Positions 34,061 to 46,284 of a stretch of DNA of 64,000 bases are shown here, piece by piece (the first letter of the stretch is position 1; each line of letters starts with the position of its first letter). The notes beneath the pieces are model-generated. The model was not told the origin of the DNA. It was given only the letters and a program-made list of their open reading frames with translations, and searched no databases. The stretch spans positions 12,028,001 through 12,092,000 of the forward strand of contig JBHGNT010000009.1 in the NCBI GenBank assembly GCA_043228905.1. The letters are read 5' to 3'. The stretch comes from Azolla caroliniana (lineage: Eukaryota; Polypodiophyta). The position numbers and the translations under genes were made by a program.

Positions 34061-34620
34061 TCTGGTGAGAACCGAATGACGAGTACCCAGCTATGGAAGA
34101 CCCGGTGAGAACCGGATGACGTGTCCCCGGCAAGCGCCGGATGATGCAGGCCCAGTGAGGAGTGCTCACCGGATGAAGGGACATATTCGGAAATATGTTT
34201 CTGAGAGTCCATCGGGGCTATATTTGTAAATAGCCGACAAGTCATATTAGTATAAATATGACTTAGGGAAAACTTTAGATATATCTGTTGTCATTCTTGT
34301 TGGTGCAAGATTAGAGCGCGTAACAGTGTACAGAGAGAGAGAGAGAAGAAGAGGTCGTTGCCTCTGTTGTAACCGCCGCATGTGGCGAAGATAACAAGTT
34401 CGAGGTCGTTGCCTCGGTGCTCTACTATTGTAAATTTTGATATAGTGATAGTTTGCAGTCTGTGGGTTGCCGTGGTTTTTCCCTAGTTTGGGTTTTCCAC
34501 GTTAACATCCTGTGTACTCTTCTCTTCACTATGTCGTGCGTTCATTATCCGTTTCCTGTGTTTGATTTTAGACTCGGTTGTTGCCGAGCGTTGTTCATCG
34601 AGAGCGTGTAGTTCTTGTCA
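34061..34620 (+). repeat. 5'-truncated copia LTR
   Basis: This matches the Copia-1/5 LTR family in plus orientation: CCGG-rich U3 repeats, the dyad and TATA block (TATAAATATGAC near 34250), a GA-rich tract, the GTTGCCTC leader and the end TAGTTCTTGTCA. The expected TGTTGGGAGACAAG start is absent, so it is truncated on the left. It sits directly against methyltransferase exon A. No internal element sequence follows. Confidence 0.85.
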
Positions 34621-34715
34621 AATGTTTTATAAGACGTCTGATATGCCCATAAAGCACTATGAAGCTTTTTATCTCAATTTGTACGATTTTCATTGACTAT
34701 CTTTTTGAGTATTGT

Positions 34716-37700
34716 CTACAATGTTTTATTTGTCGACTCTACTAATCCATTTGCTTGTGGATAGTAAGGAGTGCTCTTCTTATGAACCACTGCGTAATAT
34801 GTGGATAGCTCATGTACAATTTTATTAATGAAATGTGTACCTTGATCTCTTACTAATTCTATCGAACACCGGAATCGACACCATATATTTTCGTACAAAA
34901 ATTTGGCTGTTGATAACGTCGTATTGTCCTTGACAGGTTTAGCTTCTAACCACTTTGTACAGTAATCTGTGGCGACTATGATGTAACAATTACCTGTACG
35001 TATGGCTGCTGGTTTAAATGGACTGACAAAATCAGTTCCCCATTTTTGAAATGGCTCCAAAGGCAAAACAGGTTGGAAAGGCATTATGTCCTTTTCTGTG
35101 GGTTGTCCCAGTCTCTGACATAAATCACATTTTCAACAATAGTCTACTGCATCCTTCATTACTGTCGGCCACCATATGCCACTGTTCCATATTTTTTGGG
35201 TTGTAGTTTCTCCGGTATAATGACCACCTGCAATACCACAATGAGATTCTTAGAGAATTACTGATTTCTCAAATTGTCATGTTGTCCTTCTCCAAATTCC
35301 GTCTACACCTTTATGATAGAGAGTGTCATTCAAAAAACAAAAATTCCGACTACGAACGGCTAACCTTTTTCTTTCATCCGCAGATAGATGCTCGGGTGGT
35401 AGCCCTGTTATAAGAAAGATTGTCATCTCGGAGATCCAAGCATCCTCGCATTCTTCATTTATTTCCTATACCCGTATTGCTTCCACTCGAAAGAGTTGTC
35501 CATCCGGAAAATCGTCTCTCACACCTGTGCCTTCTTCTCCCGACTCTAGTCGGCTAAGATAATCAGAAATCGCATGTTGTACTCCTGGCCGATGTAAAAT
35601 GTCAAACTCGAATTCTTGCAGTAGTAATGTCCATTGTGCTAGCATACCAGCTAATTCTTGTTTAGAGACCAAATAGAGATGAGCAGAATGATCGACATGG
35701 AATGTAAATTTCTTGCCCAAAAGGTAGTGGCGAAATTTATTGACACTATAAATCATTCCTAACACTTCCCTCTCGATTGTTGAATAATTTCTTTCCGTTG
35801 TCGAGGGTTTCCGACTAGCGTAATACACTAGTCTATACCAGTTCGGTTCGGATAACTACATAAGTGCATTGTTGATTGCTATATCAGATGCATCAACGAA
35901 CACATGGAAGGGTTTATTCCATTCAGGTGGTTGAACCACCGAAACTTTAGACAACATTTTCTTGAGGCACTCGTATGCGTCCTGCTCCACACTTGTCCAT
36001 TGAAAAGGAACTTTATGCACCGTCGTGTGTAGAGGAATGGCAACATCCGCAAGATATCTAATCATTATGCTATGCCATCTAATCTACCCCAAGAACCAAC
36101 TAAGGCGCTTAGCGTTTGTAGGTGCTGGTGCTTCTAATATGGCTCTGACCTTGTCTGGGTCAACTGCAATTCCTTCTTGGCTGACAATATGGCCTAACAG
36201 TGCTCCACGGGTAACTCCGAATGCACATTTTGCCGCATTCAAGTTGAGCCGATCTTTCCGACATTGCTCCAAACATAGTCATAAATGTTCGAAATGTTCT
36301 GATTTCCGACTATAAATGGCAAAATCATCCAAGAAAACTTGCATAAATGCGGGAATGTATTCCGCAAAGATTTCTTGTATAACCCTTTGAAATGTGGCCA
36401 GAGCTGTTTTTAATCCGAACATCATTACTACTGCCACAAACACTCCCCATTCCGTAACGAAGGCCGTCTTTTCTTGATCCTCCGGATGCATCCTTACTTG
36501 ATTATATCCACTAAATCCATCTAGGAAAATATACATTTCATGACCAGCGACTGCATCCAATATCCCATCCGTAAATGGTAATGGAAATGTGTATGTTACT
36601 GTTGCTGCATTCAGTTTCCGGTAGTCGACACATACTCGAATTTTCCCATTCTTTTTCGGAACAACTACAATCGGACTCAGCCATGTAGCTTTTTTATCTA
36701 TTTCCTCTTTAACTTTAATTGCATAATTAGGATTTAAACGATACCTGCGTTGTTGAACCGGTTTCGCATCTTTATGCAAGTTAATTTGGTGTTGGCAGAA
36801 AGCTAGATCTAGCCCTTTCATGTCTTCAAAATGCCAAGCAAAAACATCCTTATATTGCTTTAGTAACCCAATTAACCGTTGCTTATCCGCCACCCTCATA
36901 TCTTTAGCAACCAACACTGTTTTCGATTCAAGCCCATTATCATCTTCTGCCAAATTTACTTCCTCTAATGCCAAAGCCTGGACCCGTTGAGATACCTTCA
37001 TTTCTCTTTCGGTAGCTTCCTCCTGCATTCGGATTTCTTTCATTGTTTGCTCATTTAATGGTAACTCCTCTTGTGAATCCACGTACACGGTGTCAAGGCT
37101 TGTAATATGTCTACTTCGAACAAAGGAATAATTTTTGGGTTATCATTAAAATAATGATTCTCTTCGACCTCATCTAGTCCTTCCATCATATTTACGGCCT
37201 CCGCATGAATTGGCAAACATTGTTTGCTTGTCATAATCTTATTCTGAGTAGACACCCAGATTTTCGTCTTGCCTTTTCGGAATGTTAATAAATTTTGATT
37301 CCAATTTTGCTTAATATTAGCAGTTTTTAACCATGGTCGACCTAATAGCAAAGGATATGCCCAGGAGCTTCCAAATGAAGCACCACTGGTGATATTTGAA
37401 AAGTGTGACCTCCTAACACGACATCTAACTATCGCAGTAAACCGATTGGTCATACAGTACTGGTATCAACCATCCTCAGCCAAAATGGACATGCTTCCCA
37501 TTTGGTAATGCCAAGCTTATCACAAGTAGTTTTATTAATTACATTCACTCCTGAGCCACCATCGACAATAGCACCTTCTATTTCTTGACCATGGATTATT
37601 TAATAGAAGGATTTTGTTCATCCATAATTGAAGGACTATTACTTGGCTTATTATAGTTGACGACTACCTGTTTTGTCCCTTTTGGGCAATTAACATTGCC

Positions 37701-39202
37701 ACTTTCTCTGTGAACCTAGGAACTAATTTGAGTAAACCCGTCAAAGGTAATGACACCTGGAAATCCGTCAAAATTTTCCAAGTTTCCTCTTGTTCTGGTA
37801 CGGCCATAGCTCCGGGCAGTTCATTAGCTTGATTGATCTCATTGTCTTGGAGCATTTGGGACACATTATTTTTATTTGCTTCTTCTACCCATTCCTTGGC
37901 TGCTTTCCAAACAACTTCCGAAATTTCCCACTCTTATTGTTTACTTTTACGTCTGGTGGTCACTTGTTGAATTTTTGGCATGACCATATGCACAGCCGGT
38001 GTTTTTCCTTTTCCTGTAGACGGACATTGATTTGCATAATGTCCATCCTATCAACAAATATAGCAAGTAAGAACAAATGTTCCACTTCCTTCGCCTTGCG
38101 CAAATTGATGATTTCCATCCTCATTAGAATCTGGAGGTTGTTGAAATTGTCGTGACGCTTTTTGCTTATAGAATTTTTTATTCTTATAACGATTTTGTTT
38201 AAACCGGCCTCCATTGTGTTGTTGATGGTCATTATCTTGTACCGCTGAAAAATCTTGATTCTGTTGATAATTATTTTGTCGAGCAATTTCTTAGTACCCA
38301 TTATTGAACATATTTCAGTTATTCCGGTACCCATTTTCCGGAAAACTTTGTCGTACCGGCACCATTGTTTTGTTAAGTAGATTATATTCACATTGCTCGA
38401 CCGAATGGAGTTTAGAATGACATATTGTGCAATGTGTTCGTAAATTACATTCTATTGCCGAATGCCCAGTATTCAAAAAAGTCGTACATTGAACTGCTTG
38501 CTGAAACTGCAACTCCTCCAGAGTTGGCAACGTATGATGTAATGCCGACATATCCATACTCCTTACATTTTTCGGATTCCGGCCCATAGCGATTGCCTTA
38601 TCAATCACTTGCTCAATCGTCTGATTCCGGAAATCGAACACTGCTAATGTTGTTCGTAATGGTTCACGAATTGCTTCAAGGAATACATCCTTCAATTCGT
38701 TGTCTGGAATAGGCCTGGAAATCTAGAGTTGTAAATTCTGAAAACGGATGACAAATTGAGATACCGTTTCATGCAGCTCCTAATATAACGCATAAAATTG
38801 AGCTATCAGATCCTTCTGAGGAATCTAACGATGAAATAATTGCAGAAATTTGATGGTTAATTGTTCAAATGTTTCGAACGCACGGAAACCATTTTGTGCA
38901 AACCAATTAGCGGACTGACCATCTAATGACAAAACAAACTCAGCAATTTTAGATTTGTCTTTGGCTGCTGCCGATAGCCTTTGAGCTCCATGGTTAATTT
39001 CCCATGTTGTCAAGAAGTCCCTAACATGCGCTTTTGCATCAGCTCCTTCCCGAAATTTAGAATACGGGTAAGGCATATTGTCTTCACTCCAGATATCATA
39101 AAATGATACCTCTTCCGCTAGATTTTCGTTCGATTGACTATCAGTTAAATCAGGAAGTGCAGACCACTTTCTACTTGTTTCTGGTTGTAACTCTACAACC
39201 AA
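34716..39202 (-). pseudogene. Gypsy-2 gag-pol remnants
   Basis: Pieces in order: gag (39202-38825), gag tail with zinc-binding cysteines (38695-38315), protease linker (37864-37664), protease region (37453-37055), RT (37088-36084) with VPKKNGKIRVCVDYRK and the catalytic FLDDFAIYSRK, RNase H (36065-35466) with HVFVDASD and NYSTIEREVLGMIY, and integrase (35084-34716) with GTDF, RDQG and GLVESTNKTL, the three acidic active-site positions. Stops and frameshifts separate the pieces. Compared with Gypsy-3 the RT has lost about eleven residues between EEID and ATWL. It is non-functional. Confidence 0.88.
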
Positions 39203-39346
39203 ATTTTTTTCTAGTGTCTTCGTGATTGAACGTGTACGAGGACTTTTACAACCGACTGGTGTATCCTGGTGTATCTGGACCAGACGACATCCATTCGACT
39301 TGTTCTCTGCTAACTGCAGATGTAACTGGGTGTGCCAAAATTATAT

Positions 39347-39798
39347 TGTGTTGTTCGGTCGACAACAACTATTGTCGACTTAGTATAAGTCAAACGTTGC
39401 TCACCAAACGTTCTACCAATGAATTGCGGTTAGACGAATAAATACTAAAATGGTTGTAAAATTATCGATGTTAAACAGACATCGAGATCATTATTTACAT
39501 ACTAAAGTTATGATAGAAAGGAAATAGATTGACAGAGTGTTTAGTACACAGAGATTTCCTAAACTAACTTTATATTACTAAATAAAATGATAGCTCTTTA
39601 CACTACCTTCGGTTCCTTTTATAGGTAACCGGAAGGACTTTCTCATCAAGAAAACATACTACCAAAAATGGCAAGAACTACAAAATCTCTAACTATAATT
39701 TCGGTTTTAATTTAATTCGGCAAAATGTTGACTCATCGATCCGACTCCGATCCTTCTACATTTTTGACTCCGACGCTTCCCCACTCTTCCGGGTAACA
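39347..39798 (-). repeat. Gypsy-2 5' LTR
   Basis: In element sense it starts TGTTACCCGG (outer end 39798) and ends near AACAACACA. A TATAAAAGGAACCGAAGG promoter block lies near 39608-39625. It is followed by ATAATTTTGGCACACCCAG, matching the ATAATTTGGCACGCTCGG that follows the Gypsy-3 LTR; this is the probable primer-binding site (39319-39340). I do not name the tRNA. Confidence 0.8.
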
Positions 39799-40683
39799 AT
39801 CATCTAGCCGACTAGCTGATATCAGGTTCAGTCGAACCTCCAGAACGTGTCAGACATCCTTCAGCAGTAACTTGCATCCGGTTGATGCCATCAACAACAC
39901 CTCTCCTATGCCGATGATTCAGCATGTACCTTCATTCCCCATCCAGACACAACCGTGATCTCCGGCTCTGTAGGATGAGAAGCATCTCCGGTCCGGTGTC
40001 AGGTGGAACGACGCTCCGGAATCGACAACCCACGTTGTCTCATCGCCAACAAGGTTTAACTCATTCTCCTCGGTAATGAGGATCGATTCTTCTTCACTTG
40101 TTGCGATCGTCGTCGTTCCTTTCCGATCCAGACCTCTCTAGTCCAAATTGTTTACCCTTGCTAGGGACAACTGCTTTCCTTCAAGTCCGGCATTGCCCAA
40201 CGTGTTAACTAACGTCTCCCAGCTACCCGAGAGGGAACCGAGCAGGAGCAATACGAGTACCTCATCGGCGAGAGGTACTTCCAACGAGGTGGCTTGGTGT
40301 ATTAGCCCTTGGATGGCATTTATGTGCTCTGCCATACTAGAGCCGTCTTGGTACCGGAGCCTCACTAGCTTACGGAATACCGAAACCCGATTAACAACAT
40401 TCTTGTCCTAGAACATCATGCCGATCTTCTCCCAGAGTTCATGAGTCTTGCTCTCTTCATTGAAATTGTTGTACAGGCTCATGTCGATGAAGCACGGGAT
40501 GTATGTCGTCGTCTTCATGTGCATCACCTCCCACACTATGGCGTCGATCTTATCCGGTCTCTTGTCCCCGAACTGAACCGGCAACCAAAGATCTTTAACC
40601 ACCAACATATCCCTCATCTTCGACTTCCACACCAAGTAGTTGGAGCCGGTGAGCTTGAACATGCCGCTGAATGATTCTTCCAT
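39799..40683 (-). pseudogene. Copia-4 gag and protease with an internal deletion
   Basis: Gag starts at 40683 and matches Copia-1 gag closely (KLTGSNYLVWKSKMRD). A TAG near 40410 interrupts it. After LARV the sequence jumps to RKGTT, so the end of gag and the zinc knuckle are deleted. The protease keeps VVDSGAS, unlike Copia-1. Further stops follow in the protease region. Confidence 0.85.
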
Positions 40684-40712
40684 TTCCTGTGTTGTTCGCT
40701 CTGATACGAGAT

Positions 40713-41589
40713 TGTAGGAAATAGCGCGGAATATTGCTTGGCCACAACTGGTTCTTGAATCACTTTGATGAGAACCAAACTAACACAAAGATGGGTTTGG
40801 AGATTAGTACACGTACACACACGAACAATAGAGAGTACATAGGATGTTTACGTGGAAAACCCTAATAGGGAAAAACCACGGGAGGCCACAGACTCCTGAA
40901 GCTATCAGTATACAAGAAAGGTACAATCAGAGACTCGGAGGCAATGACCTCGAGCTCTATATCTTCACCAAGCGGCGGTTACAACAAAGTATCGCTCTGT
41001 ATCTCCTCTCTCTATATACAACAATTATGCACATACAACAATATGACAACGCACTGCATAAAGTGATTGCCCTAGGTCATATTTATACTCATATGAACTT
41101 AGGGCTATTTACAAATATAGCCTCAATAGGCTTACTCAAAACATATTTACAAATATGTCTTCTCTTCTGGTTCTCACCGGGTCCATCCGATCCGGTTTCC
41201 GGATCTCTTCCGGTTCTCACGGGGTCCAACCGATCTGGTTTCCGGATCTCTTCCAGTTCTCACTGGGTCCTCTTCATTCATAACTGGTTACAACAGAGTA
41301 TTGCTCTGTATCTCCTCTCTCTCTCTCTCTATACAACAGTTATGCACATACAACAATATGACAACGCACTGCATAAAGTGATTGCCCTATGTCATATTTA
41401 TACTCATATGAACTTAGGGCTATTTACAAATATAGCCTCAATAGGCTTACTCAAAACATATTTACAAATATGTCTTCTCTTCTAGTTCTCATAGGGTCCA
41501 TCCAATCCAGTTTCTGGATCTCTTCCGGTTCTCACCGGGTCCTCTTCATTCATAACTGGATCACATCCGGAGGGACCGACTTCCCAACA
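40713..41589 (-). repeat. Copia-4 5' LTR with an internal tandem duplication
   Basis: It starts TGTAGGAAAT and ends TTCCCAACA in plus sense. At 877 bp it is longer than its relatives because about 300 bp (40979-41286) are repeated at 41287-41569, including the TATA region, both dyads and part of the U3 repeats. It therefore holds two promoter blocks in the same orientation. Confidence 0.85.
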
Positions 41590-43026
41590 CGGGTAAATCT
41601 TCCATGTTTGCATGCAAAGCACACATGCTTGTGCATCTTGCCTTATGCAAATTCTTTCTTAATGTTATATATTCCTAAATCACAAATTTTTATAATAGTT
41701 ACAATTTAGGACCATGGTTTACTTATGAATGAAACCCTTGAATTAGTTTAAGCTGTATCATTGAAAGTGATGTTATGTTTTGTCCAAAGGTTTCATCATA
41801 TCAATTATTAATCCTTATTTGCTCCCAAGGACCCCAATTTGTCATTATCACTTACTTGGAAATTATATTGATTATGTCATTTGGATGCGCCCCTTCCCGC
41901 CTTTTATGGCAACATCTTTTTATGTTTTCCTCAATTTTTATTGTCCATCATCTCATGCGGATATTTAACAATGAAACATTCATTTTCATTCATAAGTTTT
42001 CCAGAATAAAAGCTAATGTTGCCTTAGATTACTCAAGGTTCATTGGTAAACAACTAAATGTTCCCATTCGTTTCACACTTGTCACATTAGTAACGATGAA
42101 AATTTAAAGTTTCCCCCTTGTCTCTATTGCAAAAACTATACTCTAATAGCCAAGCACTTTAACCCCACTAAAAGTGATGTTGATAAAGGTATATACTAAT
42201 TTGAATAGCCAATAATGGTATGCTCATATGATACCATCACATGGTGAGTATAAGAATATTATTTATGGATAAAAGGATATATTGTTTCATAGAGACACTT
42301 CATAAACTTATTTTATGGACATATCAAATAAATCAACATTAGGGTGTCAATTAGAATGTTGCAAAGGAAGAAAATGAGTTTCATCTTAATAACTTAGTTG
42401 CACTGCTATACGAGGACATGTTGTCAACATCTCGACTTGCGGAATCACAGGAAGATTATACGAAAGTCTTCAATAATGTTAGGAAGACAACTCGTACCCT
42501 TGCTTCATTTATGCTAAGAAAATTGAAGGAGCTTGATATTATACTTAGCCAACCCAATTCAAACTTCGAAAACAAGTATGTTAAGCCATATACAAACGCC
42601 CCACCAAATTGAAAATTACACATTGGTTGCCCAAACAAAAGGAAGTTGATTCCTTATGACAATGTATGAAAAGAGATATGAATGCACATGTAATAGCATA
42701 TATTTTATTATATAGTATATTAATATGCTAACTATTTGATAAAGTTTGGACTTAACAAGATGTTATGTATCCATATCAAGGGAGTGACGTTTCACGAGTT
42801 ATTTGATTTTAGACAAATTTTAAAAAAATAAGAATGGTTGCACTTGAATCTTAAATTTAAGCTACCATACGATTTTTCGTTTTGCCCCTGTATGCAATAT
42901 ACATGTGTGAATCATGATGCAACTCTCTCCCTCTCCCCCTCATATAGTTGGGTAGATGTATTCAAGTATTAGACATTGGTCAAATTATCATCACAAATTA
43001 GGGGAAGCAACATTAAGGCAGAGTCT

Positions 43027-43028
<2 letters not shown>
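41590..43028. other. AT-rich intergenic DNA
   Basis: A 64-codon frame at 42418-42612 (Lys/Arg/Leu-rich) has no recognised homologue, and upstream frames at 41775-42107 look random. A decayed transposase or host-gene exon is possible but unsupported. Confidence 0.4.

Positions 43029-43065
<37 letters not shown>
43029..43065. repeat. (GA)n microsatellite
   Basis: A long GA run bounded on both sides by GAGTCTAGA, immediately before a SINE-like repeat. Confidence 0.9.
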
Positions 43066-43067
<2 letters not shown>

Positions 43068-43072
43068 TAGAT

Positions 43073-43170
43073 GGATGTAGCTCAGTTGGTAAGGTTGCCC
43101 AATGGAGATCAGGTGGTCATGGGTTCAACCCCTACATTCCACTGTGGCATCTAGTGAATTAAGAGATATA
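43073..43170 (+). mobile_element. tRNA-derived SINE
   Basis: The head reads TAGCTCAGTTGGTAAGG at 43078-43094 (A box) and GGTCATGGGTTCAACCCC ending at 43132 (B box), the pol III promoter pair of plant tRNA-derived SINEs. AT-rich 3' sequence follows. The match to the widespread plant Au-type head is from memory. The 3' end is approximate. Confidence 0.7.
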
Positions 43171-43197
43171 TAAGAAGTATATAATAAAGAGGTTAGG

Positions 43198-43262
43198 AAA
43201 TTGGGTTTCGAACCCACAACGCAATGCTTGTAGTGCTAACAACCTACCACTAGGGTAAAGTA
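43198..43262 (-). mobile_element. Second tRNA-like repeat, opposite strand
   Basis: The minus strand has CCTAGTGGTAGGTTG (A-box-like, about 43243-43257) and GTGGGTTCGAAACCC (B box, about 43203-43217). The two tRNA-like heads converge within 200 bp. It could be a tRNA pseudogene or another SINE family. Confidence 0.55.
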
Positions 43263-44624
43263 ATTACAATAAAAAGAAAGAGAGAGAGAGTTTTAATGTC
43301 CATGGGAAACCGGTTGCAACCTACGACACGAGGCCATTGCGAGGATAGAATCTTCAAATCAATGGAGACATAGAGAGGGGGGAACCACTAGGTAAATCAA
43401 TTTGCATCAATTTTATATTGCTTTGATTGTTCTATGGATGTGAAGAAATAATATATAGTAACATTATAATAAGGACACATTTCCCCCTTTGTTTTAGTAT
43501 TGAAACAACTTTTGCAATTCAAATTGAAAAATTCTTGGTTGAGTCTAGAAGGATATTGCAATTTTCTACAAAAAATGTTTCGGTGACCAGTTCTTTAAAG
43601 AAAATACAATTTTAGACAAATATTTTTCACTTGTTTTTTAATATTAGTTGAAGATATAAAACCCATAAATTTAGATTAGGTCAACTTGCATACGTTGAGA
43701 TGGGAAAAATGAAGAGAGGAACATGGTTCCCATCAACTTCAATGAACTTGTGGGAATACCATCAACAATCATATTCAAGCATGACGCCGTCGAATAAAAA
43801 ATCATGTGACAGTTATTATATATTCCACTCCAAGCTCTTCAAATCACTATTTATGTCATTTTGATCTGGGTAAGTATCAAGTTCCAATATCCAATTAATT
43901 TTCCCCCAAATTTATTAGAAACAACCCATGTTATAATCCGAAATAAACTCTTGCTGGTGGAAAAAATTTCTAGTAACAATTGTTTCTTCTAATTGCGTCA
44001 ATTATGAAAATATTGTTTAGCCTCATGGAGGGTCTATGTTCTTGGCAAAGTTCAAACCATCTACTTGATCATAAAGTGTAGTAAGTTATCAGTTTTGGGA
44101 AATAACCTTATGGAGCGAGGTTTTGTGTTCTGAATAACCATCTACTTATTGCAAAGTATGGTAAGTTTCATGTTCGAAAACTTTGTGCTTTATAGAGGTG
44201 TATAATAATAAGGTAAGTGTTTCACATTCAATTTCTTATGCTTTATAGATGTGTATGTATATTTACGATTATTTTTTATTTTTTATTTTTTATTTTTTCC
44301 AAAAAGTATTTACTAGAAATTTTCGTATTCAATGTGTTTGTGTTCTATAAATGTGTATAACTATGTATTTAAGTCAACAATTGTATCCTTACTTTTAGAC
44401 TTAACTAAAGGCATATGATATTATTTTTCTAACGACTTCTTGGAGTTTGCAACATTAGTTTTCCGTTTTCTGTTTTATAATTTGAATATCTACATATAAT
44501 CATTTCCCTTATTTAATGATTCTGCATTTCTCTTTTCTCCTATCATGCTACCATTTCTAATTGTATTCCTCTCCTCTCTTTTCTACATCTCGTGTAAACT
44601 ATTTAATGGCTTATGTCGTTTATT

Positions 44625-44658
<34 letters not shown>

Positions 44659-46284
44659 GATCCTTGGAGTAGGCATGTGAAGAATTTCATCCTTATCATT
44701 TTTTCAGTCGGGGATTGATCCAAACGGGAACAGGGATAATAATGTACTACAACCAATGACCGACCACACTTGGAGTTGGCCTTACTACATCCAAACTCCT
44801 CTTTTCATGCGCAATGAATTTCCTTTACTTTCTAACAACTTTCAGAAGTTTTAAGTGCATTTATGATTATTTAATGTCCATAAGGTTGGATACTTCTTTC
44901 TTCAAAAGATACTCCCGTTTCAAATGTTTCCTTACTATTATTCTCTTTGATTTTAAAAACATGACATAAAAGTCCAATAAGAGAGACAAGGAAACTCGTG
45001 AGGGTGAAACATCTCAAATACAAAAATATCAATGTCGGTACAAGAAATTTAAGCGCCCTATAGAACGGGAATACCCTGGTCCCTGACTAATTTACTTCAT
45101 TCAATGATTGCATGATTGTTGTGGGATGAGTTCCATAATGCACCATTTACTATGCAAACTCAGGACATGTAAATGTTTAATGTATCTTAAGCGTAAGGGA
45201 TTTGGTTTATTTACTTAGAGTTGATGCCAAAAGAACATGTAGAATATAGTTACTCTCAAGAGCTTGGAGGAAAGGGCATACATTTTGGATCGTTAAGAGT
45301 AAAATGTACAACACCTGCAATAATTAAGTGGCTTTTGCAAAATGGGTACTTTATGTGCTTCAATGTCATGTTCTTTTTGTGTTTCTAATTTGAAAGAGAA
45401 TTTGTCTGTTTGTACAAAGTGAATTTACTAGAGTTAGATAGGATAATTGAAGTGGTCGATGGATGCTTCACTAGGTAGAAGCAAATTGATCTGATGGAAG
45501 CTGGCCAACCAACGACGTCTTAGATTTGAACGATGTCGATCGAGGTGGGTGGGATGCCTACACTAGATCAAAATTGTAATAGTGAAAAGCTAAATAAACG
45601 CACGTCCATCTCGAGACTCTCCATACTCAGAAATAAAATCGATACATACGTAGATAGATTTTATTATTGTATTTGGAGGTCAAATATGATATATGAGAGC
45701 AAAAACATCACATTTCACGTAACACATCTGAAAGTGAGTGAGTATGACTCTTGATATTCAAGAACTTTCTAAATGAATATTGCAATGGAGAGTGCACATT
45801 GTGATTGTGAGAGAGAATTCGTGTGAGGATTAGGTTAGGTTTGGTCGAAGATGTGTGAAAAGCATAGTCAAATACGATTTAAGGCACAACATTGTATCGA
45901 AATGTTATTACTCATTGAAACTCCTAAACTTGTTGCTTGGCAAAGTGTGCATAGTGGATCACTCTCATGACTTGTGTCCCAATGCCCTGTCACATGGCAA
46001 TGCATGTGAGCGTAGTCAGCATAATGCATTGAGAGAGAGAGAGAGGTCCACACACACAATGTATATGTACGTAGTTTTGTGATTGTGTGTGTGTGGGGGG
46101 GGAGGGAAGGAGGGTGGAGTGCAAGATGGCCACGTATGCGCGTTGTGTATGAATGAGTGCGTGTAGAGGACACAAAGAGATGAAAAGCCGACGTAGGAGA
46201 AGCACCCCAAAATCCATCTTTTCACAATTAAGAGCCTCCCCACCAGAAAGCAAAAAGCAAAAAGTTCCATCCTACGAAACTACA
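43263..46284. other. Intergenic AT-rich region with microsatellites
   Basis: Contains a (TTTTTA)n-like tract at 44270-44297, a (CT)n run at 44629-44655 and GA/GT runs with a G-rich stretch around 46030-46115. No supported gene, RNA or element was found in this 3 kb. Confidence 0.5.
44629..44655. repeat. (CT)n microsatellite
   Basis: Thirteen or more uninterrupted CT units in noncoding DNA. Confidence 0.9.

Larger units (their letters stand above)
28063..34061 (-). pseudogene. N4/N6 (beta-class) DNA methyltransferase-like gene, truncated and interrupted
   Basis: Minus-strand exons: A about 34061-33518, B 33435-33318, C 33249 to about 32775, D 28792-28503, E 28412-28246 (or on to 28063). A-B-C and D-E join in phase at GT-AG sites; the C-D join is unresolved. 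Exon C encodes YTLLIADIPYGF, a DPPY-like motif IV. Exon D ends with NPYQKPQRLINRL then DDWVLDLFSGT, and exon E continues STTTACAL: a motif I in which the second Gly is Ser. Motif IV before motif I is the order of PF01555 enzymes, which methylate the amino group of cytosine N4 or adenine N6 using S-adenosylmethionine. Exon A has no recognised domain. An in-frame TAG at 28246-28248 precedes an acidic tail; a duplicated copy has CAG there. The 5' end abuts a truncated LTR. Function is doubtful. Confidence 0.6.
34621..39798 (-). mobile_element. Gypsy-2: Tat/Athila-like Ty3/gypsy element lacking its 3' end
   Basis: 5' LTR at 39347-39798, then primer-site-like sequence, gag, protease, RT, RNase H and integrase on the minus strand. 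The element ends in the integrase near 34621, where a copia LTR lies. No 3' LTR is found. The RT entry sequence (FAWHFEDMKGLD) and gag layout suggest the non-chromovirus Tat/Athila side of plant gypsy; this is an inference from motif memory. Confidence 0.85.
39799..41589 (-). mobile_element. Copia-4: 5' fragment of the Copia-1 family
   Basis: 5' LTR at 40713-41589, a decayed primer site (GTATCAGAGC in element sense, about 40698-40707), gag from 40683 and protease to 39799. At that point Gypsy-2's LTR begins, either because Gypsy-2 inserted there or through a later deletion. The remaining pol and the 3' LTR are absent. Confidence 0.85.

Noticed and set aside
42418-42612. A 64-codon frame that could be a transposase exon
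   Set aside because: No recognisable motif and no neighbouring exons or inverted repeats to support it.
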